Part shown: positions 15,578 to 24,304 of the stretch, piece after piece
Layout of the letters: the number at the start of each line of letters is the position of its first letter
Numbering within the stretch: position 1 is the first letter of the stretch
From: Eubacteriales bacterium
GTDB taxonomy: Bacteria; Bacillota_A; Clostridia; Lachnospirales; Lachnospiraceae
Length of the DNA stretch: 64,000 bases
Reading direction: 5' to 3'
NCBI GenBank assembly: GCA_030533315.1
Contig: JAUNJL010000004.1
Location: 22,398-86,397, forward strand
Position numbers and translations under genes: made by a program
Notes under the pieces: generated by a model
Databases searched by the model: none
Seen by the model: the letters and a program-made list of their open reading frames with translations, nothing else
Told to the model about the DNA's origin: nothing

Positions 15578-15631
15578 ACGAAATCTGTTTATAGAAAATC
15601 TGTTTATACGGAACCCGTCTTTACGAAATCC
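15578..15631. repeat. 15-bp tandem repeat between modC and the MobA-like gene
   Basis: Units of 15 bp at 15578, 15593 and 15608 plus a partial unit at 15623. The first two are 13/15 identical (ACGAAATCTGTTTAT type); the third is more diverged. The array fills nearly the whole gap between the modC stop and the ribosome site of the next gene. Confidence 0.8.
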
Positions 15632-15633
15632 CC

Positions 15634-16734
15634 TTATGGCTGTAAGGGGTCATCCATCCCACGTCCGCTGGAAGCCGGTTCCTCCCTCAAAAACATGAGG
15701 TGCTCCGGCGGAAGGTAAAGCCGCTTCGGCAGCCTCTCTCCCGCAACCTCCCCAAAGCTGGTTTTTGGACACATCCACCAGAGGGGAAGGCTTCCCTCCT
15801 TCGCCTTGTTTCTCACAAGATATTGGTGCTCAAAGGTGGTCTCCACCGATTCCAGCCCCAGGATCTCCATGGAATTATCCTTCTCCTCCGTCACCGGCAC
15901 CATCCAGTGTCCCCGGATCCCCACATGGGTGGCTCCCTGCGGGATCTCCTCCGCCGCGGCAAGAGTCAGCCCCCAATCCAGGGCCTCCAGATGGCGGCTG
16001 TCCAAGGGCCTGATCCTGGAAAAATTCTTGCATCCGGTGATCCTGGCCGCCTCCAGGTACACAGGCCTTTGGAAAAGGGATTTCGTCTCTCCCCACACCA
16101 GGCTCCTGCCCTTGCAAAGAACCGTCAGCTCCCGGCAAAATTTGAAGATCTCATCCCGATTATGGGTCACCATGAGCATGTCCCCGGAATAGTCCTCCAA
16201 AAAGCCCTGCATATCCCTCTGGAGAAGGTCCCGCATAGGCCCGTCCAGGGCCGAGAAGGGCTCATCCAGCAGGATCAGGTCCGGGGCTCCCATCATCATC
16301 CTGGCCAGAGCCACTCTCTGCTGCTGTCCCCCCGACAGCTGGGAGGGCAGCCTTTTTTCCAGTCCCTGCAGCTGGTAACGCTCAAGAAAGGCTCTGATCT
16401 TCTCCTTTTTCTCGTTTTTGTCCTTTCCCAGATAGCCGCATCCCATGTTCTCCTCCACGGTCATGGTGGGAAAAAGGGCGTAATTCTGGAACAGGTACCC
16501 CACCCGTCTCTTCTGTGGCTTCAGGTCGATCTTTTTTTCCGAATCAAACAGCGTCCGGCCATTGACCACGATGCGCCCCTTGTCCGGGCGCTGGATCCCC
16601 GCAATGCAGCGAAGGGTCATGGATTTCCCGCTTCCCGAGGCCCCCAGGATCCCTGCAAGGGAGCCCTGGGTGGTAAAAGAGACCTTCAGGGTAAAGCCCG
16701 GAAGCCTCTTTTCAATATGAACATCCACCGCCAT
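15634..16734 (-). CDS. modC: molybdate ABC transporter, ATP-binding protein
   Basis: A 366-residue ATPase that powers molybdate import. Walker A is GASGSGKSMT, the signature is LSGGQQQRVALARM and Walker B is LILLDEPFSALD. The C-terminal 130 residues are the accessory region in which ModC proteins carry a molybdate-binding (TOBE/MOP-like) fold. I chose the ATG at 16734, which overlaps the modB stop by one base (TGATG) and has a GGTGG ribosome site. It is coupled to modB and modA in one operon. The identity rests on the adjacent ModB and ModA and on the MobA-like neighbour; tungstate specificity cannot be excluded. Confidence 0.92.
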   Translation of the reverse strand: MAVDVHIEKRLPGFTLKVSFTTQGSLAGILGASGSGKSMTLRCIAGIQRPDKGRIVVNGRTLFDSEKKIDLKPQKRRVGYLFQNYALFPTMTVEENMGCGYLGKDKNEKKEKIRAFLERYQLQGLEKRLPSQLSGGQQQRVALARMMMGAPDLILLDEPFSALDGPMRDLLQRDMQGFLEDYSGDMLMVTHNRDEIFKFCRELTVLCKGRSLVWGETKSLFQRPVYLEAARITGCKNFSRIRPLDSRHLEALDWGLTLAAAEEIPQGATHVGIRGHWMVPVTEEKDNSMEILGLESVETTFEHQYLVRNKAKEGSLPLWWMCPKTSFGEVAGERLPKRLYLPPEHLMFLREEPASSGRGMDDPLQP

Positions 16735-17429
16735 CAGATCCACCTTCCTTTTTGCATTCCTTTTCCGGAGACAAGATTGATACACAGCACCACCAGGAAG
16801 GAGATCACCAGGATCACCCCTGTCCAAAAGCCTGCCGTATCATAGTTCCCCGCCGCCGTCTCCGCCGCAATCGCCACGGAAATGGTCCTGGTTTTTCCCA
16901 GAATGTTTCCCGCCAGCATGGACGTGGCCCCGTATTCCCCGATAGCCCTCGCAAAGGTCAGAACCGTTCCAGATACGATGCCGGGACGGGCTGCCGGAAG
17001 GAGCACCTTCCAAAAAATAGCCCTGTCACTCATCCCCAGGGTACGCCCGGCGTAAAGCAGGCTGATGTCCACCTGCTCAAAGGCTGCCCTGGCATTGCGG
17101 TACATCAGGGGAAAAGCCACCACCGCCGCCGCCACCACGCAGCCCTTCCAGGTCTGTACCACCTTTATGTCAAAGCTCTCCAGCAAAAAACGTCCGAAGG
17201 GCCTTCTCAGGCTGAACAGAAGCAGCATCAAAAAACCGGCTACCGTGGGGGGAAGGACCAGGGGCATGGTAAAGATCCCATCCAGGACGCTCCTGGCCCC
17301 GGCCCCCAGCCGCATCACCCACCCGGCCGCAAGGATCCCCAGAAAAAATGCCAGAATCGTGGCCACCAGGCCCGTCTTCAGGGAGATCCAAAGCGGGCTC
17401 CAATTCACATCCATCAAAAACTCTTTCAT
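16734..17429 (-). CDS. modB: molybdate ABC transporter, permease
   Basis: A 231-residue membrane protein with five or six helices and the permease EAA-type loop (EQVDISLLYAGRTLGMSDRAIFWKVLLP). The ARAIGEYGATSMLAG sequence is typical of ModB. It starts inside the last codons of modA (ATGA overlap) and ends in a TGATG overlap with modC, so the three subunits are made in a fixed order. Confidence 0.94.
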   Translation of the reverse strand: MKEFLMDVNWSPLWISLKTGLVATILAFFLGILAAGWVMRLGAGARSVLDGIFTMPLVLPPTVAGFLMLLLFSLRRPFGRFLLESFDIKVVQTWKGCVVAAAVVAFPLMYRNARAAFEQVDISLLYAGRTLGMSDRAIFWKVLLPAARPGIVSGTVLTFARAIGEYGATSMLAGNILGKTRTISVAIAAETAAGNYDTAGFWTGVILVISFLVVLCINLVSGKGMQKGRWI

Positions 17430-18262
17430 GAGTTCTCCTGTCCGTCCTTCTCTGCCTGATCCGTCTCCTCATAGAGAGAAAAACCGTAGGATTCAAAAAC
17501 CTTTCCCGCCTCTTCTCCCTTCAGATATTCCAGGAAGGACTGGACAGCGGCAAGATCCTCCTGGGCCGCCTCCTCATCCAGTACCTGTCCCACCGGATAG
17601 AGCACCGGAGACTTCAGGCTTCCCTTCGGCGCCTCTGCCAGGATCTCCACCTGATCTCCCATGGAAGCGGCATCCGTGGCGTACACAATTCCCACCTCAT
17701 TGCTGCACTCAGCCACGGAAGTCAACACCTCCGTCACGTTCTTGCCCTCATTGATCTCCATGGCAAACACCTCATCCGTAATCCCAAGGCTCTCAAAGAT
17801 CTCCCGGGAATACTGTCCCACCGGCACGTCCTCCCCGGCAAGGGCCAGGCTTTCGGCGGCAGTGATATCCTCAAAGCCTGTCACGGCCGTATCCTGTCCC
17901 TGAGGCTTGATCAGAACCACCTTGTTTTCCAGAAGGTCTGTCACCGTCTCCTCCAGGGCCAGCTTCTCCTCCAAAAGCTCATTCATCTGCTTTCTGGCTG
18001 CGGAGAAGAAAATATCGCACCTGGCTCCTTCCTGGATCTGGGTCTGAAGGGTGCCGGAGCTGTCTGCATTACAGTAGATCTCCACATCCGGGCAGAGCTC
18101 CTTGTAATCCTCCACGATCTCGTCCATGGCGTTGGCAAGGCTGGCAGCCAAAAACACATAGACCTCTCCCGACACCTCTTCCTCCGCCTGCACCGTCATG
18201 GACGGCACCAGAAGAGCCCCTGTAAGGCCACAGGCCAACACTCTTTTTTTCCAATTCTTCAT
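17426..18262 (-). CDS. modA: molybdate-binding protein
   Basis: A 278-residue exported binding protein that delivers molybdate to ModB. The signal peptide is residues 1-26 with cleavage likely after VQA; there is no good lipobox, although a Cys sits at residue 11. The mature protein contains LAASLANAMDEIV, NADSSGTLQTQIQEGARCD and EVGIVYATDAAS, all typical of ModA. The C-terminal 15 residues are polar and extra. A promoter and a 165-nt leader lie upstream. Secretion without a lipid anchor would be unusual in a Gram-positive, so the membrane anchor remains uncertain. Confidence 0.93.
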   Translation of the reverse strand: MKNWKKRVLACGLTGALLVPSMTVQAEEEVSGEVYVFLAASLANAMDEIVEDYKELCPDVEIYCNADSSGTLQTQIQEGARCDIFFSAARKQMNELLEEKLALEETVTDLLENKVVLIKPQGQDTAVTGFEDITAAESLALAGEDVPVGQYSREIFESLGITDEVFAMEINEGKNVTEVLTSVAECSNEVGIVYATDAASMGDQVEILAEAPKGSLKSPVLYPVGQVLDEEAAQEDLAAVQSFLEYLKGEEAGKVFESYGFSLYEETDQAEKDGQENS

Positions 18263-18583
18263 CTCTCAATTCCTCTCTTTCTTCGTATTCACGCACCGCC
18301 CCCCTGGAGCACAGCCATATTCACCGTTCCAGGGATCCCTCCCCTTCTCCTTCCGGCAAAATAGACGAATCTGGCAAGGGACCATCGTTATGCTTACAAA
18401 AGCGAATTGTTTTTAAAAATATATCGTATAAAAAATATAACACAGAGCCTCAGATGGGTCAAGTATCAAAAAGGCGATGCAGCCAGACGGATCCGTCCAT
18501 CCACAGAACAGGAGATCCCAAACAAACGTCTGGAAAACCCAGGCCGGTTTTTCTGCACAAAAAAAGGAGCCTTACGGCTCCCA
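18263..18583 (-). promoter_or_regulatory. modA leader and cinA-modA intergenic region
   Basis: A 321-bp gap without a supported gene. It holds the cinA terminator (18559-18582) and the modA promoter: TTGACC (18457-18462), TATATT (18434-18439), 17-bp spacer. AT-rich sequence just downstream contains TATACGATATA and GCATAACGAT. These resemble halves of ModE operators but at the wrong spacing, so operator status is uncertain. Binding by the HTH domain of the MobA-like protein would be plausible autoregulation. Confidence 0.65.
18559..18582 (-). terminator. terminator after cinA
   Basis: Stem GGAGCC (18566-18571) with GGCTCC (18576-18581), 4-nt loop, followed on the minus strand by seven T. It starts two bases after the cinA stop. 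Confidence 0.92.
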
Positions 18584-19849
18584 TTATTTTTTGGAGATTC
18601 CTTCCATGATGCATTCCCGGAGAAGGGCAAGGGCGTGGGCCGCGGCCTGCTCCCGGATCTTCCGGCGGTTTCCCGTGAAATGATACTCCCTGGCCAGGGT
18701 TTTTCCGTTGTAGCAGCAGCCCATAAAGACCGTGCCCACCGGTGTCTTTTCCGTTCCGCCGCCAGGCCCCGCCAGACCAGTAATGGACAGGCAGATGTCC
18801 GCCTCCCCGCCCAGATAACCGCCTCTCGCCATCTCCTTGGCACATTTTGCAGAGACAGGGCCCTCGTTCTTCAAGGTCCCCTTTTTGACGCCCAGATACT
18901 TCCTCTTGGCCCGATTGCTGTAGGTCACAAGCCCGGTCCCAAACACCTGAGACGATCCCGCCACGTTGGTGATGCGGGCGGCGATCATGCCGCCGGTACA
19001 GGACTCCGCCAGAGCCAGGGTCAGCTTCTGATCCCGGAGCATATCCACCACCGATTCCTCCAGGGTCTTCTCCTCATCCGTGGCAAAAATATTTTTGCCG
19101 AAGCGATTCTTCAGCTCCCGTACCACAGGCTTGATCATCTTTTTACATTCCTTCTCCTCCGCCCCCTTCGCCGTGATGCGAAGGTGAACCTCCCCGATCT
19201 TTGCATAGGGAGCGATGGTGGGATTGGTCTGGTTCTTGATGAGATCCTGGATCTCCTCCGCAACCTGGCTCTCCCCAATGCCGCAGATCTTCACCACCTG
19301 GGAATAGATGGTCTCCGGCAGCAGCTTATGGAGATAGGGATATACCTGCTCCTCAAACATGGGCTTTAGCTCTCCCGGCGGTCCCGGCAGAAGGATGGCA
19401 GTCTTTCCCTTCTTTTCGATGATCAGCCCCGGCGCCGTCCCATTTTTGTTGTACAGGACCAGGGCCCCCTCCGGCACGAGGGCCTGCTTGTAATTATTTG
19501 CGGTGATCCGCCTCCTGGGATGGTTCTTCTCGTACTCCCTCATGTACCGCTCCAGAGCCGCCCTCCATCCGGCGTCCTCCACCAGCTTCAGGCCCATGGC
19601 CTTTGCGGTCACTTCCTTGGTCAGGTCATCCTCCGTAGGCCCCAGGCCTCCCGTCAGGATCACCACGTCCGAGCGCTCCAAAGCCGTCTCAATGACCAAA
19701 CCCATCCGCTCCTCATTGTCGCCAACCACGCTCTGGTAATAGACGGACAGGCCCAGGCGGGCACACTGCTCCGCCAGATAGGCGCTGTTCGTATTCACAA
19801 TGTTACCCAGCAGTATTTCCGTTCCAACAGCCACAAGCTCCGCAATCAT
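18584..19849 (-). CDS. cinA: CinA, competence/damage-inducible protein
   Basis: A 421-residue protein. Residues 1-170 form a MoCF-like domain (MIAELVAVGTEILLGNIVNTN, TGGLGPTEDDLTKEV), and residues about 260-421 form the CinA C-terminal domain (LALAESCTGGMIAARIT, LSITGLAGPGGG). In bacteria the family has ADP-ribose pyrophosphatase and nicotinamide-nucleotide amidase activity and, in some Gram-positives, works with competence. It is last of the yicC-remA-gmk-rpoZ-rimO-pgsA cluster with 44 bp to pgsA. AAGGGAG precedes the ATG. Confidence 0.95.
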   Translation of the reverse strand: MIAELVAVGTEILLGNIVNTNSAYLAEQCARLGLSVYYQSVVGDNEERMGLVIETALERSDVVILTGGLGPTEDDLTKEVTAKAMGLKLVEDAGWRAALERYMREYEKNHPRRRITANNYKQALVPEGALVLYNKNGTAPGLIIEKKGKTAILLPGPPGELKPMFEEQVYPYLHKLLPETIYSQVVKICGIGESQVAEEIQDLIKNQTNPTIAPYAKIGEVHLRITAKGAEEKECKKMIKPVVRELKNRFGKNIFATDEEKTLEESVVDMLRDQKLTLALAESCTGGMIAARITNVAGSSQVFGTGLVTYSNRAKRKYLGVKKGTLKNEGPVSAKCAKEMARGGYLGGEADICLSITGLAGPGGGTEKTPVGTVFMGCCYNGKTLAREYHFTGNRRKIREQAAAHALALLRECIMEGISKK

Positions 19850-19893
19850 ATGTATCTCTCCCTTCCGCAGTCAATCCTGCATGGATCAAGCCA

Positions 19894-20433
19894 TCAGTCC
19901 TGCATGGACAAAACCTTCCTATTTTGTGCCAGATAGGTGACCAGAGAAATCACGGTAAGCCCCAGGGACAGCCACACAAAGATCCGTGTCAGCACCTGGA
20001 ACGGCCCTCCCAGATCCAAAATGAGAAGGACGATCATGATCATCTGGGATACGGTCTTAAGCTTGCCCCAGTAATTTGCCGCAATGACAATGCCGCTCTC
20101 CACGGCGATGAGGCGGAAACCGCTGATGATGAACTCCCGGGCGATGATGATGATGACGATCCAGGCCTCCAGCCGCCCCAGCTGGATCATGCAGATCAGC
20201 GCCGAACAGACAAGGAGCTTGTCCGCCAAAGGATCCATGAATTTCCCGAAATTTGTCACCAGGTTATTCTTTCTGGCAAGGTAGCCATCCAGCCAGTCCG
20301 TTGCGCTGGCCCCTATGAAGATCAGGGCGCAGATATATGGATTCGCGTCTCCTCCCCATCCGGCGAGACAGAACACCACGAAAAAAGGAACCATGATCAT
20401 ACGGGCAACCGTAAGCTTATTCGGTGTATTCAT
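19894..20433 (-). CDS. pgsA: CDP-diacylglycerol--glycerol-3-phosphate phosphatidyltransferase
   Basis: A 179-residue membrane enzyme that makes phosphatidylglycerol-phosphate. The CDP-alcohol phosphatidyltransferase motif DG-x2-AR-x8-G-x3-D-x3-D is complete in DGYLARKNNLVTNFGKFMDP. There are five or six membrane segments. Its start overlaps the end of rimO by 17 bp. Phosphatidylglycerol from this enzyme is the substrate of the cls product in this window. Confidence 0.94.
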   Translation of the reverse strand: MNTPNKLTVARMIMVPFFVVFCLAGWGGDANPYICALIFIGASATDWLDGYLARKNNLVTNFGKFMDPLADKLLVCSALICMIQLGRLEAWIVIIIIAREFIISGFRLIAVESGIVIAANYWGKLKTVSQMIMIVLLILDLGGPFQVLTRIFVWLSLGLTVISLVTYLAQNRKVLSMQD

Positions 20434-21754
20434 CTTCCAACTCTCCTATCAAGTCATATTCCAGAGCCCCGGTGACCCGTACCCGGGCAAAATCCCCGGT
20501 CACAAGAAGCTCACCCGTCTGAATAAAGATATAGCCGTCCACCTTGGGAGCGTCCCCGTAGGTCCTGGCAATGTAGGCGCTCTCCCCGGAGACCTTCCCT
20601 TCCACCATGACCGTAAGAACCTGGCCGATCCTCTCCTGGCCCTTGCCGTAGGAGATCTCCTGCTGCAGCTCCATGATGGCATCCCTCCGGGCCTCCTTCA
20701 CCTCCTGGGGCACCTGACCCTCCATGGACGCGGCCGGCGTATCCTCCTCCGGCGAGTATGGGAACACCCCGAGACGGTCAAACTCCATCTCGTTCACAAA
20801 CTCCATCAGCTCCTCATGATCCTCCTGCGTCTCCCCGGGAAAGCCGGAAATGAGGGTGGTCCGAAGCACGATGTCCGGGATCTCACGGCGAAGCTTCGCC
20901 ACCATGGCCTTCAGCTCCTCCTTCCTGGTCCTCCTTCCCATGCGCTTCAGGATCCGGTCGGAGGCGTGCTGGATGGGAAGATCCAGATAATGGCAGATCT
21001 TGGGTTCCTCCCGGATGGTCTGGATCAGCTCGTCGTAGATCTCCTCGGGGTAACAGTACAGCAGGCGCACCCAGCGGATCCCCTGGATCCTGCACAGCTC
21101 CTTCAAAAGAAGGTGCAGGGACTTTTTGCCATAGAGATCCACGCCGTAAAGGGTGGTCTCCTGGGCCACCAGGATCAGCTCCTTCACCCCCTGCCCTGCC
21201 ATGGACGCAGCCTGACGGAGGAGCCGTTCCATAGGAACGCTGCGGTATCTTCCCCGAAGGCTGGGGATGATGCAGTAGGTACAGTGCTTGTCGCACCCCT
21301 CTGCGATCTTCAGATAGCCAAAATGGCCTCCCGTGGTCAAAACCCTGCCCTCCTGCTCCTGGGGAAGCTGGTCAATGTCCCGAAATTCCTGGAAGCGCTC
21401 TCCTCCCAGGGCCGCTTCCATGGCCTCCACGATCTCTCCGTAGGAGGTGGTCCCCAGGATGGCGTCCACCTCAGGGATCTCCTGAAGGATTTCCTCCTTG
21501 TACCTCTGAGCCATGCAGCCGGTAACAATGAGGACCTTGCAGGTGCCCTCCTTCTTGTGCTCCGCCATCTCCAGAATGGTATTCACGCTCTCCTCCTTGG
21601 CATCCCCGATAAAGCAGCAGGTATTGACGATGATGGCCTCCGCCGCCCCCTCGTCGTCCGTGAGCTCGTGGCCCCCTCTGGTGAGAAGTCCCAGCATCTC
21701 CTCGGAGTCTACCAGGTTTTTGTCACAGCCAAGGGAAATAAAAAGAATCCTCAT
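20417..21754 (-). CDS. rimO: ribosomal protein S12 methylthiotransferase
   Basis: A 445-residue radical-SAM enzyme that methylthiolates an aspartate of ribosomal protein S12. The N-terminal cluster is held by C10, C46 and C80, and the radical-SAM cluster by C154-x3-C158-x2-C161 (EGCDKHCTYCIIPSLRGRY). A TRAM-like domain forms the C-terminus. RimO rather than MiaB is supported by the SLGCDKNLVDSE opening. Its start overlaps the rpoZ stop (ATGA). Confidence 0.95.
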   Translation of the reverse strand: MRILFISLGCDKNLVDSEEMLGLLTRGGHELTDDEGAAEAIIVNTCCFIGDAKEESVNTILEMAEHKKEGTCKVLIVTGCMAQRYKEEILQEIPEVDAILGTTSYGEIVEAMEAALGGERFQEFRDIDQLPQEQEGRVLTTGGHFGYLKIAEGCDKHCTYCIIPSLRGRYRSVPMERLLRQAASMAGQGVKELILVAQETTLYGVDLYGKKSLHLLLKELCRIQGIRWVRLLYCYPEEIYDELIQTIREEPKICHYLDLPIQHASDRILKRMGRRTRKEELKAMVAKLRREIPDIVLRTTLISGFPGETQEDHEELMEFVNEMEFDRLGVFPYSPEEDTPAASMEGQVPQEVKEARRDAIMELQQEISYGKGQERIGQVLTVMVEGKVSGESAYIARTYGDAPKVDGYIFIQTGELLVTGDFARVRVTGALEYDLIGELEDEYTE

Positions 21755-22080
21755 GCCTCCTCAGCCTCCGGGGCAGACGCCTCCAAAGCCTCCTGAAGCT
21801 GGGGATCCTCCTCTGCGATCTCCAGCAGGTCCTCTTCCTCCTCCGGCTTTCCGGGAAGGATCTTCACCTTTCCTCTGTAAAGCTCGTCAATGGCCACGGA
21901 AAGAGGCTTCTTCCCCGAGGCTCCCTCCACCAGGGGTCTGGACCCCGCAATGATCTGGCGGGCCCGCTTGCTGGTGGCAAGAACCAGGGAGTAGCGGCTG
22001 TTCAGCACCATGCTCTGGTCGTCCTCCTCGTTGTTGGTGTTGATAGCCTGGATCAATTCTGAATAAGATGGATGAATCAT
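21751..22080 (-). CDS. rpoZ: RNA polymerase omega subunit
   Basis: A 109-residue RpoZ with the NSRYSLVLATSKRARQI core. An acidic C-terminal tail of about 35 residues (EEEEDLLEIAEEDP) is longer than in many species. It helps assemble RNA polymerase. Placement directly after gmk and before rimO is normal for clostridia. Confidence 0.95.
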   Translation of the reverse strand: MIHPSYSELIQAINTNNEEDDQSMVLNSRYSLVLATSKRARQIIAGSRPLVEGASGKKPLSVAIDELYRGKVKILPGKPEEEEDLLEIAEEDPQLQEALEASAPEAEEA

Positions 22081-22155
22081 ACGATATATGCTCCTTTTCT
22101 GTTTTTACTTTGTTTTTTCGGAACCGGTCCCAGGGCAAAGGCCCTGCCTTTTCCT

Positions 22156-22794
22156 TCAGGATCCGTCCCCGCCCTCCAAAAAGCCTTTGGCCTCCTCCTG
22201 GATCTCCTGGATAAAGGACAGGCAGCGGCTGCTGCGAAGATGCTCTCCCTGGATGATCTGATGGAGCCGGTCCACGCACTCCTCCAGGTCGTCGTTGATC
22301 AGAAGGTAATCATATTCCTCCATACCCTCCGACTCCTTCTGCGCCCGCAGCAGGCGGTCCCGGATGACCTCCTTCGTCTCCGTTCCCCGGCCTGTCAGCC
22401 TGCTTTTCAGCACCTCCATGGAGGGAGCCGCCACGAACACCCGCAGCGCCTGGGGCATCTTCTCCGCGATCTGTCTTGCCCCCTGGATCTCGATCTCCAG
22501 GATCACGTCCTTTCCCTGAGAAAGCTGCCGCTCCACGTAGGAGCGGGGGGTTCCGTAGTAATTGTCCACGTAGCGCGCGTGCTCCAGGAGGGCGTCCTCC
22601 CGGATCAGACTCTCAAATTCCTCCCTGGAACGGAAGAAGTATTCCCTTCCATCCTCCTCCCCCGGTCTGGGAGAACGGGTGGTGACGGAGATGGACAGAG
22701 CGTAATTGTCGTACTTTTCCGTCAAACGCTTCATAACCGTGCCCTTCCCGGCCCCGGAAAAACCGGAAACAACCACTAAGATCCCTCTACTCAT
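22156..22794 (-). CDS. gmk: guanylate kinase
   Basis: A 212-residue GMP kinase. The P-loop is GFSGAGKGT, and SVTTRSPRPGEEDGREYFF matches the GMP-binding segment. I chose the ATG at 22794 because AGGTG lies 6 bp before it; upstream in-frame starts would run further into remA. It overlaps the 3' end of remA by 8 bp. Confidence 0.96.
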   Translation of the reverse strand: MSRGILVVVSGFSGAGKGTVMKRLTEKYDNYALSISVTTRSPRPGEEDGREYFFRSREEFESLIREDALLEHARYVDNYYGTPRSYVERQLSQGKDVILEIEIQGARQIAEKMPQALRVFVAAPSMEVLKSRLTGRGTETKEVIRDRLLRAQKESEGMEEYDYLLINDDLEECVDRLHQIIQGEHLRSSRCLSFIQEIQEEAKGFLEGGDGS

Positions 22795-23059
22795 GGCTCT
22801 CACCTCTGTTCTCAAGCTCTAAAACCTCCGCAAATCTGCGGGCAATGGTGTCCGGCTGCAGGGCGGAAAGCACCAGGTAGTCGTCGGAGGTGACGATCAC
22901 CGCCTTGGTCTTCCTGCCCTGGGTGGCGTCGATCAGGGAACGGGTACCCTTCACGCTTTGTACCATGCGTTTTACAGGCGCCGCATCCGGGCTGACCACA
23001 GCCACGATCTTCTGGGAATTTACCACATTCCCAAAGCCTATGTTTATCAATTTTGCCAT
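22787..23059 (-). CDS. remA: RemA family regulator (DUF370)
   Basis: A 90-residue protein matching the RemA/DUF370 family (MAKLINIGFGNVVNSQKIVAVVSPDAAPVK). In Bacillus, RemA is a DNA-binding regulator of matrix and osmoprotection genes. It is a conserved neighbour of yicC and gmk in Firmicutes. A 102-bp gap separates it from yicC without an obvious terminator. Confidence 0.93.
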   Translation of the reverse strand: MAKLINIGFGNVVNSQKIVAVVSPDAAPVKRMVQSVKGTRSLIDATQGRKTKAVIVTSDDYLVLSALQPDTIARRFAEVLELENRGESHE

Positions 23060-23161
23060 GTGTCTTTAACCTTGCCTTATTCAAATAGTATCGGGGCTCC
23101 AAGGATGTCCCCTTTCTCCTGCCATACCGCTCTTAGAAGGCCTGATCCCAAAAATCCGGCA

Positions 23162-24040
23162 TCACTCCAGGTTCTGGATCTGCTCCCGGATCTTCTCGAT
23201 CTCCGTCTTAAGGTCAATGGCGATGTTGGAGATGGTCAGGTCCCCGGACTTGGAGAGGATGGTGTTTGCCTCCCTGTTCATCTCCTGGGCCATGAAATCC
23301 AGCTTGCGGCCCACGCCCTCCTCTTCCTCCAGGATCTCCCTCATCCCGGCAATATGGCTGTGGAGGCGGACCGTCTCCTCGTCATTGCAGATCTTGTCAG
23401 AATAGATGACCACCTCCGCAGCGACCCTGGACTCGTCCAGCTGGGAGTCCTCCAAAACCTCACGGATCTTCGCCTCCAGCTTTTCCCGGTAGCTGTCCAC
23501 CACCAGGGGCGACCGCTCCTCCACCTGGGTCACCTTCTCATCCAGGCCCTCCAGCTTCTCCAGAAGATCCGCCTTCAGACAGCTTCCCTCCCGCTCTCTG
23601 GCCTCCATGAACTGGCCGCAGGCCTCCTGCAGGACGGGCTTTAGGCGGCTCCACAGCTCCTCCTCGTCCAGAGACTGCTCCTCCATGGTAAAAACCTCCG
23701 GGTAACGGGAAAGGCCGCTCACACCCACGTCATTCACAATTCCAAACTCCTCGGCCATGCTCTTGAAATACTCCAGGTACTCCCTGGCCAGCTCCCGGTT
23801 GTACTTCAGGGCGGAGCCGCTCAGGGTGTAATCCTCGTAGGAGATGAACACGTCCACCTTCCCCCTGCGGATCTTGTCCTTCAGAAGATTTCGGATCTCC
23901 CCCTCCAGAAAGCTCAGCTTTCTTGGCACCTTCACATTCAGGTCAAGATACCTGTGGTTCACGGATTTTAACTCAACGGTGATCTTCCTCTCACGGTCGA
24001 TCGCTTCGGCCCGGCCGAAGCCAGTCATGCTTTTTATCAT
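23162..24040 (-). CDS. yicC: YicC family endoribonuclease
   Basis: A 292-residue protein beginning MIKSMTGFGRAEA, with VNHRYLDLNVKVPR and the C-terminal DFMAQEMNREANTILSKS signature of the family. Members are reported to cleave RNA. It is the first gene of the remA-gmk-rpoZ-rimO-pgsA-cinA cluster and is driven by a strong promoter upstream. Confidence 0.95.
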   Translation of the reverse strand: MIKSMTGFGRAEAIDRERKITVELKSVNHRYLDLNVKVPRKLSFLEGEIRNLLKDKIRRGKVDVFISYEDYTLSGSALKYNRELAREYLEYFKSMAEEFGIVNDVGVSGLSRYPEVFTMEEQSLDEEELWSRLKPVLQEACGQFMEAREREGSCLKADLLEKLEGLDEKVTQVEERSPLVVDSYREKLEAKIREVLEDSQLDESRVAAEVVIYSDKICNDEETVRLHSHIAGMREILEEEEGVGRKLDFMAQEMNREANTILSKSGDLTISNIAIDLKTEIEKIREQIQNLE

Positions 24041-24124
24041 TTTCTTCTCTCTTTGCTGTGCGTGGCTTATAAGTTTGTATCAGTTCCAACACCGGAACCG
24101 TTACATAAGTTTACATACAGATTC

Positions 24125-24153
24125 ATTATAATTCATTCTAAAACCCTAGTCAA
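24125..24153 (-). promoter_or_regulatory. promoter of yicC operon
   Basis: TTGACT (24148-24153) and TATAAT (24125-24130) with a 17-bp spacer. It is divergent from the LytTR promoter about 70 bp away. Confidence 0.83.
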
Positions 24154-24223
24154 ATGCTTTTTTAGCCCTGTCCTTCCCTCGCGGACACTCATCCTGACCC
24201 GGCGAGCATTTTTTGTTCCGGCG

Positions 24224-24251
24224 TTGATTTTCCCTGAAAACTGCCTATAAT
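24224..24251 (+). promoter_or_regulatory. promoter of LytTR regulator gene
   Basis: TTGATT (24224-24229) and TATAAT (24246-24251) with a 16-bp spacer; the start codon is at 24305. Confidence 0.72.
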
Positions 24252-24304
24252 GAATGGTGACGGCGCGGTCCATGCGCCTTGAAGGGAGGCAGATCTAAAA
24301 AAAT

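Noticed and set aside
18390..18440. ModE operator upstream of modA
   Set aside because: Half-sites resemble ModE words but the spacing is about twice that of known operators, so it is recorded only as a possibility in the leader entry.
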